Positions 22,801 to 34,811 of a stretch of DNA of 64,000 nucleotides are shown here, in pieces; the stretch's first letter is position 1; the number at the start of each line of letters is the position of its first letter. The notes under the pieces were generated by a model. It was not told the origin of the DNA. It did not search any database and was given only the letters and a program-made list of their open reading frames with translations. The position numbers and the translations under genes were made by a program. The stretch comes from Emydura subglobosa (taxonomy: Eukaryota > Chordata > Testudines > Chelidae). The stretch covers positions 66,291,075 through 66,355,074 of the forward strand of contig ML679961.1 of assembly GCA_007922225.1 (NCBI GenBank), written 5' to 3'.

Positions 22801-24047
22801 TAAAGTAAAGATAAAGAGATAAAGTAAAGTACTGAAAGTTCTTCAGTGTGCCCTGTAGCTGTTCTCTTCTTAATATCTTCCTAGTTGTAGATCTACACTG
22901 ATTGCCTATTAGTTTCTGAGGGAGTTTAAGATATCGGTATTGACCTGTACAGTCCTAAATGGTTTGAGCACTAGTTTTCTTCCTGAAAGACTGCCTTTTC
23001 CCTTGGACTGACACAGTCGTTGTGAATACAGGCACTCTGGCAAAGCCCCCTCCATATGAAAGAAAGGCAACCACTGACATGGTATTCTCTATGGCATGTC
23101 CTGGACTTGGTATGTCACTTCCCCCAATGATTTGAGAAAGCCCCTCCTTGTTGAATTTCAGAGCACACTGCAAGGCTGATCTTTTTTGAAGGCTTTTCTG
23201 GGCAGGGTAGATTAAATGTTTAGAGGTACAGGGGTCTGATGGTAGCCATCTGTTTATATTTATGCTAATGTACTTATAATTATTAATTTTATTGTATTTA
23301 AAAATAGGACATCTGTATGCTTTTAAAAAATTAAACAAATAAATAATATGCCAGTGTGGCCCATATAAATTACAGGTACCAACTTGCAACAGACCATTTT
23401 AATTAGGACAGCAAGATCTGGGACTACTCAGTTCAAAATGAATCATTGAATGATGGGACCTATAGTCTCTGCAAGCCACATATGTATATGCAAGAGAGTG
23501 GGGAATAATATTCAGATATGATGACTCAAAGGGTAGAACCATTAATCTAAAGAGGGAAGAAATGTTTGTCAGGATCTCTGTCTGCAAATCATCCTAATCA
23601 GATACCCGAGTTCTAAAAATATTAGCAACTATATACCAATCAACCATTTGCCCCATGAAGCTGACTACCTGAGACAATCTGGTCAATTATCGTTGTAGAT
23701 AAGACAGCCAAGAATTGATCTGCTGCTGAGGCAAAAATGGCCAATGACACCTTGCAAATGGGCCATTCCAGTATCTTGTGTGTTGGTTTTTCAATCTGGG
23801 TAGCACTTGATCTGCAAGGAGGCTATGTCCTTTTGGGATTTGCCATGATGATGATGGTGTGCATTCAGAATCACCTCTAGACTAAAACCAGATTTTACTC
23901 CTGTAGAGCCAATGCAGTTATGGCAGATAAAGCTGTAGTATACTTTGCCTTTCTCATCACAAACAGAAATATCAGCTAAATTCTGACTGTAGAATTATAA
24001 TTCCAAATGATGATGTGGAAGACAAGAAGTATCCACGTGGATTCTTA
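22801..24047. other. Intronic DNA without recognisable gene
   Basis: AT-rich unique-looking sequence. The 144-residue minus frame at 22955-23389 shows no domain or codon pattern that I recognise. Confidence 0.5.
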
Positions 24048-24342
24048 GGGCTTGTCTACACTTACCCCCGAGATTCGGCGGCAGTCGACCGGAGTTACGC
24101 AAGTTACGCAAAAAACTTGTGTAACTCCTGTCGACTTCTCTGCTTCTGTTCTGTGTGTCGTCTTCACTGCACTGCGCCGACGGGAACTGCGTTCCTGTCG
24201 ACACAGTGCTATGCCACTTGAGAAGGTGGTCTTAATACGTCGATTTCTGGATCAACTGAGCGGGTCTTCACTGACTGCTCAGTCAATCCAGAGAAGTCGA
24301 TCTGACGGCGGTGACTTTGCTGCCGTCAGTGTAGCCATAGCC
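24048..24342 (+). mobile_element. PIF/Harbinger MITE, copy 1
   Basis: 295 bp with termini GGGCTTGTCTACACT and AGTGTAGCCATAGCC, flanked by the 3-bp duplication TTA (24045-24047 and 24343-24345). Three-base TWA-type duplications are the Harbinger signature. A second copy of the same length lies inverted at 27537-27831. The 104-residue plus frame here also appears in that copy only because the DNA is repeated; it is not a gene. Confidence 0.9.
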
Positions 24343-24345
24343 TTA

Positions 24346-24929
24346 GTTTCTAGGTGCTGCCTATGAGATCAGAGTTAAATTGAGCACATATAGAAAGAAT
24401 ACATATGGAACTCCCCAATGCCACTCATGCATGCAGACAAATCTTGTTGTAAACTATTATATATCTAATTAACCATTTTCACATACAATTGTATTTACAC
24501 ACATTTAACTTTGAAAGTTAGCCCTCAGAGTTACTTTTCTCGCTTATAGTTTTTTGCGTTAGCTTTAAAGATGATCTTCCCCTTAATATGATTTCATAGT
24601 ATAGAATAGAAAAGCAGAAATGTATAGAAAGCAGAAATGTGTCAGAAATTCATCTGTTTACAGCAGGCAACAAGTATATAAAAATAAATAAAAAATGACT
24701 TACTTAGAAATACCAACTATTTTTTCTATAAAGTGACTTTAAACTCAATGGATTTTAAATAAAGCAACCAACCTGACAGTGAATACTGATTATTATTTGT
24801 AAAACTTCACAGATCAACACTTTCAACTTTCCTACAGCAATCAAATGTAGGAAGTCTGGTCACACGGCTAGAGCAGGTCAGGGTCATTCCCAACTTTGCA
24901 GCTGGCTGTGTCAAACCACTTAGCTGTGA
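24346..24929. other. Intronic DNA without recognisable gene
   Basis: AT-rich. Contains a short direct repeat AGCAGAAATGT near 24615-24645. Nothing else seen. Confidence 0.5.
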
Positions 24930-25035
24930 TTTTAACACAGAGAAACTTAAAGTTAGGCTCCTAACTCCATATACAGGCACCTGCCTTATTTTCAAAAGTG
25001 CTAAACCCCCAACAGCTCCCATTAAGGCCAACTGT
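24930..25035. repeat. Palindromic MITE fragment
   Basis: AAGTTAGGCTCCTAACTCCA followed by TTTTCAAAAGTGCTAAAC and CAACAGCTCCCATTAAGG resembles one arm of the palindromic sauropsid repeat seen better at 59982-60208. Only part of it is kept. Confidence 0.5.
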
Positions 25036-25624
25036 CAAGGCTCTCCTGACATCAAAGTGCTGAAGTCTAACTTCCTCGACATTATTATATGATACCTAGA
25101 GTGGTGAACAAAGCCATAGAGTGAGATAGTTAGGAGATAGATTGATTTAAATGGAAATGTGATAACATCTTGTACCTGAAATAAGGAACTGTTGAAGTAC
25201 CTATTTGTCTTGGTTTAAAATTATATAAGGTTCAAAACAGAATATAGCATGCACGTTCTTCTGATAGAATAGATGCTTGTATTAAAAACAAATCCTTGGA
25301 AGATATCCACACTGATACTTTTTTTCTAGTAGCTGAAAGGGAAAAAATATAATAGAATCTGGTAACAAATTCAAGTCAAAATGGTACTGTTGGTCAGATT
25401 ACCAGTTTAATCATTGCCTTCAAGAATCCGGCTGTCAAAATGCCTTCAGACAGGCTGATGGCCAACATTTCCTTTGAAGTTTCTCAAGGCTGTAGAATGT
25501 ACATGCAATGAGCTGACACTTAGGCCTTTGGCATCTTCTTGCAAGATTTTGTGATTGAAAAACCATACAACAAAATAGATAAGGAGGTGGAAGCTTTCTT
25601 ACAATAAATAGAAAAATATATATT
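25036..25624. other. Intronic DNA without recognisable gene
   Basis: AT-rich unique-looking sequence between a MITE fragment and DIRS copy B. Confidence 0.5.
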
Positions 25625-26143
25625 ACCTTATTGAAAATTTCTTCTAGTGTGAAGATCCACAGATTACTTACAGTGTGTCTTCTGTTGCAGCTTGGTGATA
25701 GGAAGAATCAGACCTGTTAGTTAGTGCAGGAGGGGAACAGCCTGCCTATTGAAGACCCTGTTAGTTTGAAAGTCTTCCAGAGCTGCTGCTCATACATTAA
25801 ATTCTCTAAGGATTAACTAACAGGTTATTGAACAGTGAAATTCTGATATGAACATTTCCGACTGCAGAACAACTATTTAATTCCACCTTAGCACTTGATG
25901 GCAAAATATAAATTCACATGATGAGAGAATGAACTAATCTTTTGAAAAATTAAGAAAATTGTGTGTGCGTGTGTGTCTGTCCTGGGTGGGGGATCTACAG
26001 ACCTTTCCCACAAGAAGAAAGGAAATTTTCAGTAAGGGAAGATAAATTTTTTTATTCTTCTGTGCAGGGAAGGTCCACAGATCACTTACAGTGGGATGTC
26101 CAATAACTGTGTGTAATCAGGAGGGCATAATATAATAAACTAT

Positions 26144-26782
26144 TGTGACAGGGCCAGACCGCAGGGCTATGAAAGGGTACTGGAAGGCATGTATATTAGC
26201 CCCAGGCTCCACAAAGCCCTCTTCCCTGGGTAACCCAGCTGGGGCTAATTGAAGGCAATTGGGCCAATTAGGCCACCTGGAGCCTATCAAAGAAGCTGCC
26301 CCAGCAGTTAAAAGCCTCCATTTCAGGCAGGCCAAGAGGGGCTGAAAGGGAGTTAACAGCCAGAGGAGAGGAGGCAGAGCAAAGCGAGCAAGGCAGAGCA
26401 AAGAGGAGCGAAGTGAAGCAAAGCGGAGCGGAGAGGAGCTGCCCTGCCCTGCCGCCGCTGTAGCTGCAGGGCTTGGGACTATCACCCACTGCCGCTACCA
26501 TACCGAGATAGAGAGGCTCCAGCTGGGGAAGACACCACAAGCCTTCACGCCGGTACGAGGGAGCAGTCTACAGGCCGGGGGGCCACGGACAGGCGACCCA
26601 GGGAAGGCAGTAGGTCTCCGGGACTAAGCAGGGTGAGACCACTCCTCACAGGGTCCCTGGGTCGGGGGCCCAGGGCAGAGGGCGGGACCGGGTCCCCCCC
26701 CTTCACTTCCCTCCCCACCGCACCACTGGCATAGCCGCTGAAGCGCAGGATCCACAGGGCAGGACAGGTGCACCCTGCCACA
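26144..26782 (+). mobile_element. Solo LTR-like element inserted in DIRS copy B
   Basis: 639 bp with ends TGTGACAGGG and CCCTGCCACA, flanked by CTAT on both sides (26140-26143 and 26783-26786). A purine-rich GCAAAGCGAGC/GGAGCGAAG tract lies near 26395-26440. The end words resemble those of the 21644-22279 element, so they probably belong to related LTR families. Translations on the minus strand are GC-driven and not genes. Confidence 0.75.
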
Positions 26783-27435
26783 CTATATACATTCAAAGGA
26801 ACAGACGCTTATCTCATCACTATTATACCACAGCATACAGATGCATGCGAGCAAATTCTGCATATGAAGAAGCTTGCACATCCAGCTTGTAAAACTTTCT
26901 AAAGGTGTGCACTGAGGAGTAGGTGGCTGCCTTATATATTTCTTCATATCATGTGTATGATCTTTCAGCCTAAGAGGAGTCATTACCCAGAGAGAATGAG
27001 CACAGACATTTGTGGGAGCTGGGAGACTTCCAACCTTGTAAACTTCTGTTATGCAAAATTTTATACACTTGGATATTGATGCCCTTGATGGTTTCTAGCC
27101 TTCTGGCAATGGATGATATAAAGCAAAAAGCAATGGAGATTTTCTGAAAGGTTTTGTGCATTTAATGCAGATCTTCAATGCTCTCCTGACATGAAGGGTA
27201 TGCCAAAGTTTTTTGGTAGGATGCTTTGGATGTGGACAAAAAGACAGAAGGACTATCTCTTGTGCCCCATGGAAATACGGAATTTATCTCGGAAATTTAT
27301 CTTGGTTCTTAAAACAACTTTGTCTTGGAGGAAGGTGCAGTACTGCAGTTCCACTGAAAACTCTCCTAGTTCTGAAACTCTTCTTGTGGAAGTGATAGCA
27401 ACCAGGAAAACCACTTTTAAGGAAGGAAAATACAA
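26783..27435 (-). pseudogene. DIRS tyrosine recombinase remnant in copy B
   Basis: The minus-strand frame at 27435-27253 contains VFLVAITSTRRVSELGE, the block carrying the first catalytic Arg of the DIRS recombinase, followed by DKVVLRTK. The region at 26983-26783 corresponds to the C-terminal part, but the HxxR and Tyr motifs are not readable. It continues the order recombinase-RT-gag seen in the complete copy at 49-57 kb. Confidence 0.6.
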
Positions 27436-27536
27436 GGATACTTGTGATGGAGGTTAAAATAGATGTTTAGTAAAGACATTTAAAACTAAATTTAAGGTCC
27501 CACTGGGGAATCTTGGTAGGGCTGATGAGAGACTGA

Positions 27537-27831
27537 GGCTATGGCTACACTGACGGCGGCAGAGTCGCTGCCATCAGATTGACTTCTCTGGATTGACTGA
27601 GCCGTCAGTGAAGACCCGCTCAGTTGATCCAGAAATCGACGTATTAAGACCACCTTCTCAAGTGGCGTAGCACTGTGTCGACAGGAACGCAGTTCCCGTC
27701 GGCGCAGTGCAGTGAAGACGACACACAGAACAGAAGCAGAGAAGTCGACAGGAGTTACGCAAGTTTTTTGCGTAGCTTGCATAACTCCCGTCGACTGCTG
27801 CCGAATCTCGGAGGTAAGTGTAGACAAGCCC
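27537..27831 (-). mobile_element. PIF/Harbinger MITE, copy 2, inverted
   Basis: 295 bp with termini GGCTATGGCTACACT and AGTGTAGACAAGCCC, flanked by TGA on both sides (27534-27536 and 27832-27834). It is the reverse complement of 24048-24342 with roughly 15-20 differences by eye. It sits inside DIRS copy B and so post-dates it. Confidence 0.9.
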
Positions 27832-28199
27832 TGAGCTAAGAAATCTTCTGATGTCTGGATGGGACATGATCCTGTATTGGGCGTAAGATACTTGAGATCA
27901 CAGCCATTTGAAATTTTAAAGTCTGAGGTTTAAGAGATAACAAGAGAATTGCATTACCTATTTCACATGTACCTTGACTGGGTCTAGCTTGAAGTCTTCA
28001 CACTAGGTTTCCTGGAAGCTAAGAGCAGGCTTACTAGGTCCTCTGAAAATCCTCTTTGGTTTAGCTGGAGCCTCTCAAATACCAAGCAGCTAAACTCAAC
28101 TTCCCTGATTTGGCATGAAGGATCAGTCCTTGTGACGGAAGGTTCCTGCTATTTGGAAGGAATAATGAAGAGTAGGCTGCATATTGATCAGATCCAAAA

Positions 28200-29440
28200 A
28201 GGAGGGTCTTCTTGTCCAAATCTGTTTTGAACCTGGAAGCAAATAATCTAATGACCTAGGGCTCTGACTACTGAGTCAAAAAACCTTTGGGTGAAAAAAT
28301 CCACTTTCCTGGATCTACCCAATGTCTGTTCAGCCAATCTACCTGGGTGTTCAACTCCTCTTTCATGTGGAGAGCTCAGAGTGATGGAAGGTTCTTTTCT
28401 GCCCATGAACATAAAAGGTTGGATTCTTGTAGCATACTTTGGCTCTGGGGCGTACTCGCTTGCTGACATAAGTTATTGTGGCTGTCTTGCTAGACATCAC
28501 TGGAACAGCTCTGTTGCTCAACTCTGTGCTTCGTGTCATTAAGGTATACCTGACTGCCCTGAGCTTGAGCCAGAGCCAGTTGATGCTGTGTTGAAATTCC
28601 TTGACCACCCAGACAGTTGTATGGATTTGTTCCCTGAATGAGCTCCCCATCCTTTGAGACTGGCATTGGTTGTCACTACAATTCTCTCCAGCTCTGAAAT
28701 CTTGTGGTTCTCTATGTATCAGTTGACTTCCAGCTATCAGGATAGGGATTTCAATACTACTTTTGGCAACAAGACTAGGGCAGACTGGTCCTATGGATTC
28801 ACAGAAATCAGAAACTGTAGGGGAGACTGCATGTGAAGACTTGCCCATGGCAGGACATCACTGCAGGATACCATAATACCCAGTAATGACATCAGAGCCT
28901 TTACAGATATTTGACTTGGTGAATAGGATCTATCATCCTGCATATCCTTACATAAGAGTGGGTTGACCACAAGTCATGCTACTTAAAAGAAGATTGGGAC
29001 TTTCCAGAATGGACACCTCTACCCCTTTCGCCGCTGGACCTATTCCATCTGACCCTGGCTGGATGGGTCTCTCTGTTTGGAAATTTAGCCAAGTAGGAGC
29101 AAAAGGAATAATGTGATCTGTAACAGACCTGAATTTGCTCTTGAAGCTTTTGGATGTTGGGATGTTCCTCTTTGATAAGAGAATTCTGCCATTGAGTTTG
29201 TCAACTGGTTCACTGAAGAGCCTACTTCCTGCATACCTAGCATTTACCAGACTCTGTCTGATATGAGCATCAGCCTTCCATAGTCTTAGCTGTAAATGAA
29301 GGCAGGAGCCTAAGGGTAGATCAATACTGTGCAAAACAACAACAAAAAGCATGCAGAAGGTCTCAGAGCCCAGATCAACTGACTCAGGCTTGGATGGCTC
29401 ATGCTGCGGGGCTAAAAATAGCAAAGTAAACTTTCCCATT
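28200..29440 (-). pseudogene. DIRS RT/RNase H remnant in copy B
   Basis: The minus frame at 28848-28363 contains WLKLRAVRYTLM followed by NRAVPVMSSKTATITYV, matching the RNase H block of DIRS elements (ELRAV...DNTT...AYIN). The frame at 29439-28948 covers more of the RT C-terminal region (SKFRSVTDHIIPFAPTWLNF). The catalytic Asp of the DNT motif reads as Ser-Lys-Thr, so the domain is dead. A partial MITE within 29312-29475 interrupts the upstream part. Confidence 0.55.
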
Positions 29441-29475
29441 CAAGCTGCAGCCTGGGCTCTGAGACCCTCCCCTCT
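29312..29475. mobile_element. Partial Harbinger-type MITE
   Basis: CAGCCTGGGCTCTGAGACCC and the motif TGCGGGGCTAAAAATAGC match arms of the MITE at 33631-33930. Only about half of the palindrome is kept and the ends are approximate. Confidence 0.45.
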
Positions 29476-29699
29476 CACCAGGTCTGACTAACAGACTGGG
29501 GTGGCAGGAACCTGCTACACAGTTAGCATAAAAAAAATCCCTCTTTTGCCAAGGCAGAGGGATAACAGGGCAACTTACAGCTCTGGATACCCTGAGAAAT
29601 CATCAAAATCACCCTGGATTGTGGCCAACATGTCTTACTAGGGATTACAGGACTGCATCCACTTTTGGTAGAGTAATTGGGTTTGCTTTGGATCTATGA

Positions 29700-30990
29700 A
29701 CATTATAGATGTTACTCTGAGGCAGACTCTCCAGCCATGTAGATTTTGCTAGGACTTCCCATCCTGCCTTAACAGCATCTTTCAATGTTATATGTAGAGG
29801 GACCTGAAGGGAAGTATTTGAGTGGTTTACTTCCTTTCTTGTCTTATTCTTCTGATGCCCCCTTTTTAAGTTCTTTTAGTGGTAGGTCAAGGTCTGACTA
29901 CTTTTTTAAGGATGGAAACAAAATAGTCCTCTTTAAACTACTTGTTCTGAGATTCCTCCTCTGGGAATTCTGGCTCAGATTTAGAAAGTTGTCCCTGTTC
30001 CCAAAAATGAGACGGTGAAGTGTCTCTTCCTGATCTCTTCTTCCTGCTTCTCTTAAAAACTTTGTCTGGGTTTTCCCCCTCACTCTAGAACTAGAGGAGG
30101 ATACAGAAGAGGAAGAGGAATCCCTCTGTCTCTTTCATCTACATTTTCTAGGTACTGAAACCTGAGAAATTGATTCAGAGGAGGAATAGTACCCAACAGT
30201 CAGTCTGAAAGGTGGATTGCTCGTACTCACAAACTTGTCTTTCTTCTCTTAGCTGGGGGAGAGAAAGGGCCTGTTGCATCCTTGTGGAGAATGTTTTCAT
30301 GGCCTTCTCCCCCCCCTCCCCCTTTTCTCAGACTCTGAGGTGGAAAGAGTGATGTGATTCTCTGATGAACTCAACAGAGTCCCTCTAAACTTGAAAGGTT
30401 TGCCTTTTTCCCTGTGTGCAGGGGTTTGCTTCCTCTTTCTCTTGCTGGTGGGAGCAGGGGCAGGGTTAGCTGGGAAGGGTTGGCCTTGCACCCTTCTGGC
30501 CTTGAAAGCAGACCACAGAGCTCTACATGCCTCCAGACAGAAGGCTTATCAGAGAGGCCAAGTTGCTTAGGGTCTGCAGAGGGAATCAGTCTCCAATCTG
30601 AGAAGTTTTGGGGGACCTCAGAGGCAGGTACCTGGATGGAAAACCCTGCATAGCAGGAAGCCAAGGAGTAAACACACTGTTCCTGTTCCCTGGCTATGGA
30701 AGTCACAAAAGAAAAATAAGTGAGCCTTACTGACTGTTGTCTGAACTATCTTAGCTCTCCTTTGCTTTGGAGTGGTGTTTGGATGAGGGAGGGGAGATTC
30801 AAGTTGAAGAGTTTGTAGGGAGATGGCATCCTCCAGCTCTTGCTGGAGCCATTAGCCCAGATGCCTTGGAGCCTTTTTTCTCTGAGTTGGGAGCAGGCTT
30901 CTTTTTGGTTTTCTGTTCTTTCCTGCAGCCTGCTGGTGGTGGAGTAGGGAGTAGTGATTGCCTGGCTTGAAACAGCATTATTGACTCTCA
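29700..30990 (-). pseudogene. DIRS Gag-like ORF1 region in copy B, decayed
   Basis: Position, minus orientation and composition fit ORF1: Ser/Lys/Arg-rich and Leu-rich segments at 30083-29898, 30491-30297 and 30991-30746, between the RT remnant and the 5' end. Individual motifs are not conserved enough to align by eye, so the call rests mainly on order. Confidence 0.4.
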
Positions 30991-31215
30991 CCCCTTGCTA
31001 AGTCTGATAAGCGGAAGGCTGTTTCCTGCAGAATATACAAAGGTCCCTGTTCAAACACTCCATGAGAAGAGGTGTAACCCTGACAAAATTTTTGCTTCTA
31101 TTTCTGCTTCTATGCCATGGAGCAGGGACATGGCCAGGAGGGGAGGTCCTCGATCCTCTGATTAAAAAAGCACCAATGAGGGTAGATAAAATTCTCCTAC
31201 AGACCTTCCCTGATT

Positions 31216-33554
31216 AACACCCTGCACATGATCACCCCAAAAGCCACATTTAATGATTTTTTGTTGTTGTTATTGCTCTGAGCGTGAGGTCTGGTAGAGC
31301 CTGCCTGCAGCTGCTCAAGACAGTAAAAAATCAACAGGTTCTTCAACTCTTCAATGGGCTGGCCACTCCCCTCCTGCCCTGATTGATAAGTCTGCCTCTC
31401 CCTATCTGCAAACTGCAACAGGATAAGACCCACCAGGATAAGACTCGTGGACTTTCCTTGAACAGAATGTGGTGTTTGTTCTTTTGTCCAAATATCCTTT
31501 CTTCCTTGAGTCTAAACTGCTCAAAATCTAGGAAGTGTGATGGTTTCTCATGTAAAATTATTCCTTGTCTGATGAAGTCTTTTTTTTTCCTTGGGAGAAG
31601 GAATAGTGTGCCTATTGCCGTGTTCACCAACTTTGGATACCATGAATGAACTAAACAATTTATGCCTATGCTTACAGAATCCTTTCCGGAGACCTGACAA
31701 TTTTCTTCGTTGGCCAAAGTAAGGGAACACCTTCTCCAGTCTAAAATCTATTTGTGCAGTAAAGCAACTGTCCTTTGGTCCTGCTGAAAGAGACGAAGAT
31801 TCATCACACCATGAGTATGTCTCATTGAACATCTCTAAATCATCTCTGTCCCATTCCCCAGGTTTCCAAATAAAATTAGCACAGTCTATCTATTGTGTGT
31901 TTTTTGCTGCCAGAAATGTATAGGGCCCAAATGATATGACATATCTCTGTTAACATAAATGGCATAGTAGACAGCTGAATAAGATGTATGGCTGAGAGGG
32001 CCATTATGTTCATCTTTGTTTATGGTAGAAGTAGACTGGAGTCCTGATATTATCCTGTTGCTGCTGTCTCCATACATGTTATTTGTGGCAACTACCATGT
32101 TGCCTACCTGTATCTTGACTGCCTTCCTCTGGAGAATGGCCTGAACATCTAACTAAGCTTACTGCATTTCTTTCTAAGTTGTTGAATGGAATAGGTGACA
32201 CACCCAAAGATAAAGACATGCATCTGTGGTCATAATTTTTCACTTCAGTGGCACTAGAGGACGAACACTAGGGAAAATCTTCAGGAGGCTAGGTAAGCTG
32301 ACTTCACTAAGCTGACTGTTACCCGAACAGGGACAAGGATGTTGCCCACATGCTTAATAAAACTTAGAGTTCATTGTCTTCTATTTTATTCTATTTAGTT
32401 CTTATACCAAGCTCATCACTGTGATATCTCACCTAGATAGATCTCTATGTCTCTAGCGATCAAGGCACTTGGGCAGCCAGAAGGCCTCCAACCACTTGAG
32501 TTGACTTATCTGTTTGTATTTTCAGACTCTCCCTTATTCCCTTCCTTTCTCTAGAAAGCTCAAACCAAATAGGGTTTTCTGTTTGCTTTATATTGGAAGT
32601 ATAGGTATTTCCTACTTTGTTCTGGATAGTAAACTCTTTGGGCCTGATTCTCATTTACCTACCCCTTTCTTGCACTTGGGGCAGGAGGCGTGAGTGAGGG
32701 GGAAAGTTGGCTTTAAACCATCTTTACATTCCCTGTATACTGGAGTTTACCTGATCCCTGGTTTACGTTAGAGTAGACTCATGGCTTTATAGGGAATATC
32801 TTCCAATGATTCAGTTTAGACTGTTAAAAGTGAACAGCACTAGTGCTTAATAGGGAAGGTATCAGCTTACATGGTGTTTAATAGAGACACATTCAGTCCC
32901 TGAAATGGGGTCCTCAGGGAGATGTTACATGAGGTGTAAAAATGGGGGTGAAATTCTAAGCACCAGTCTATTACTATGAAGTTGCCCCATAAAGATTAAA
33001 TGCTTGAATAACATTATATACAATCATATGTCATTTTAAGACTTTTCCTACTTTTTTCTAAGTGGGATAACAAATGTAAACACACACATATAATGAGAGC
33101 AAATCAAGCAAACAGCATTGTATTCTAGGAAATAATCATGTTGGTATGATAAACCATGTCATCTTGCAGGTTACAAACTGTCACAAAACTACAGTTTATT
33201 CAAACAGTTGCTGATTAACAGATGACTCTTATAATCAGAGAATATTTCATCTTCTCTTCTTATAGTGAATGTTTTCTGCTCCTAGGTGATTGTGAACTGA
33301 ATTTTTTTAAATCAGTAGATTAGAAAGCAATCAATGTAAATCCAAAGCCCCAGTGCCTGTTTACAGCCAATCTCCCAATACATTTACATTTACATATAAT
33401 TTAACCTGTGTATTTAAAACTGGCAGTAAAAAAATATGAAAATCCATTGGTGAAATTTCTCTGTCAAACTTCCAGACTCAAGCTCCACTATTGGCAGAAG
33501 CTACACAATAAATAATTTTTTGCATGTAATTTTATTGTTCTAATTTGCCAGTCA
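31216..33554. other. Intronic DNA with weak repeat hints
   Basis: No recognisable gene. GGATAAGACCCACCAGGATAAGACTC at 31422-31447 is a small tandem duplication. GGGCCTGATTCTCATTTACC at 32640-32659 looks like the start of a palindromic sauropsid MITE whose second half is not clear. The 124-residue minus frame at 31343-31717 has no domain. Confidence 0.45.
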
Positions 33555-34118
33555 GAGCTTGTCTAGCTGGCATGGCAAAGCGTTCTTAAGGGGTGTGATT
33601 TATAGTATGCTCTAACATACTGCATTCTAAGGGAATGTCTATACAGCAATAAAAGATCCGTGGCACAGCCATGGCTGTTCAGGGTCAGATGACTTGGGCT
33701 TGCGGGGCTCAGGCTACAGGGGTAAAAATTGTAGTGTAGATGTTTGGGCTTGGGCTGAAGCCTGGGCTCTGCAACCCTATGACAGGGATGGGTCTCAAAG
33801 CCTCCAGCTTTAGCCTGAACATCTACACTGCAATTTTTAGCCCCACAGCCTGAGCCTCTCGAACCTGAGTCAACTGAGTCAGCCTCTGAGACTCAGTGCC
33901 ACAGGGTTTTTATTGCAATGTAGACATCCCTAACTGCCTCCATGTAGACCCTGCTGGTGTGAACTAAAAGATATCTAGGTCACTTATGTTAATATGAACT
34001 AGGTGCCTTTTCATTCATGCCAGCAGGGTCTACACAGGGTAGTTAGAGCATAGCACGTTAAAGTGTGCCACAATTCACAGCCCTCTAAAGCACTTTGCCA
34101 CACCATGTAGAAAAGTCC
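33555..34118. mobile_element. Palindromic Harbinger-type MITE, outer of a nested pair
   Basis: Left arm GAGCTTGTCTAGCTGGCATG GCAAAGC (33555 on) pairs with right arm GCACTTTGCCACACCATGTA (34092-34111). The inner arms CATGTAGACCCTGCTGG (33951) and CCAGCAGGGTCTACAC (34020) also pair. The flanks TCA and TTA are compatible with a worn 3-bp duplication. The arms are split by the MITE at 33631-33930. Confidence 0.7.
33631..33930. mobile_element. PIF/Harbinger MITE nested in another MITE
   Basis: 300 bp with ends GGGAATGTCTATACAGCAAT and ATTGCAATGTAGACATCCC, flanked by TAA on both sides (33628-33630 and 33931-33933). The interior is palindromic: TGTAGTGTAGATGTTTGGGC pairs with GAACATCTACACTGCAATTT. 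The 3-bp TAA duplication fits Harbinger target choice. Confidence 0.9.
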
Positions 34119-34264
34119 TTAGTGGCTGCTCTGTAAATGCGAAATAAAAATAGAAAGGTAAAACTGGAAATAACCTCCAATCATCATTTTAAATCAGACG
34201 CAAGCTTTCTAGGGATAGGACTGCAGCTTACAGTTTAGCAATGCTGTAAGGTGCCAATCACTCT

Positions 34265-34370
34265 GACCCTGATTCAGCAAAGTGCCTCTGAGTAGTCTTG
34301 TTGATGTTAGTAGGAATATTTCCATATTTAGAGTAAGGCAAGTGCTTCAATACTTTGTTGGATCAAGGCC
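34265..34370. mobile_element. Short palindromic MITE
   Basis: GACCCTGATTCAGCAAAGTG at the left is inversely repeated as CTTTGTTGGATCAAGGCC at the right. This matches a widespread sauropsid palindrome with CAGCAAAG arms. It is about 105 bp and non-coding. Confidence 0.65.
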
Positions 34371-34811
34371 AGAGTAATCAGCACCTTTCAAGACTGAGCT
34401 GAGCCCTTAAACTGAATTGGTTGAAGCTGCACAATCCTATTAATCAACTAGGAGTGCATAAAATATTCACACAAGATAGTACACATTGACATGAATTGAG
34501 GTTTATAGTGGAAAACCTCTGTTTAAGTGGCTGAACAGTGGGATATCGTAAGTGCTCACCAGAGGTCACTTTTTCAACTCAATGAACAATAGATGTATTC
34601 TTTTATAGGGAAACTCCAGCCCATGTATGCTTTAGTACTTTTAAATATTTTTTTTGCCAATGTGGTGTACCTTTAATTATACTCAACTAAGATTTTTATT
34701 TTTTAAAACACAGGGTCATGTGAACCTGTTGAATTAGTGCCTAAAACTTTATTAAATATCCCACAACTTCATTAATGCAGAATTAAGGTTGCCCAATGGT
34801 GTCTCATGGTT
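34371..34811. other. Intronic DNA without recognisable gene
   Basis: Unique-looking AT-rich sequence between two MITEs. Confidence 0.5.

Larger units (their letters stand above)
25625..31215 (-). mobile_element. DIRS retrotransposon copy B, nearly full length but decayed
   Basis: The 3' terminal structure lies at 25640-26115: AGATCCACAGATTACTTACAGTG at 25650, an inverse GGATCTACAGACCTTTCCC near 25991, and the direct form GGAAGGTCCACAGATCACTT near 26070. This is the direct-inverse-direct layout of a DIRS internal complementary region. Recombinase remnants follow at 26800-27435, RT/RNase H at 28200-29440, and gag-like sequence at 29700-30990. The 5' end is near 31215 (CAGACCTTCCCTG). Insertions are an LTR (26144-26782), a Harbinger MITE (27537-27831) and a partial MITE (about 29312-29475). 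Confidence 0.65.

Noticed and set aside
22955..23389. 144-residue minus frame as a coding exon
   Set aside because: No splice sites, domain or family resemblance; AT-rich with low-information composition.
24052..24366. A 104-residue frame with an apparent paralogue at 27492-27827
   Set aside because: The shared translation comes from two copies of one non-coding Harbinger MITE in opposite orientation; no codon constraint is evident.
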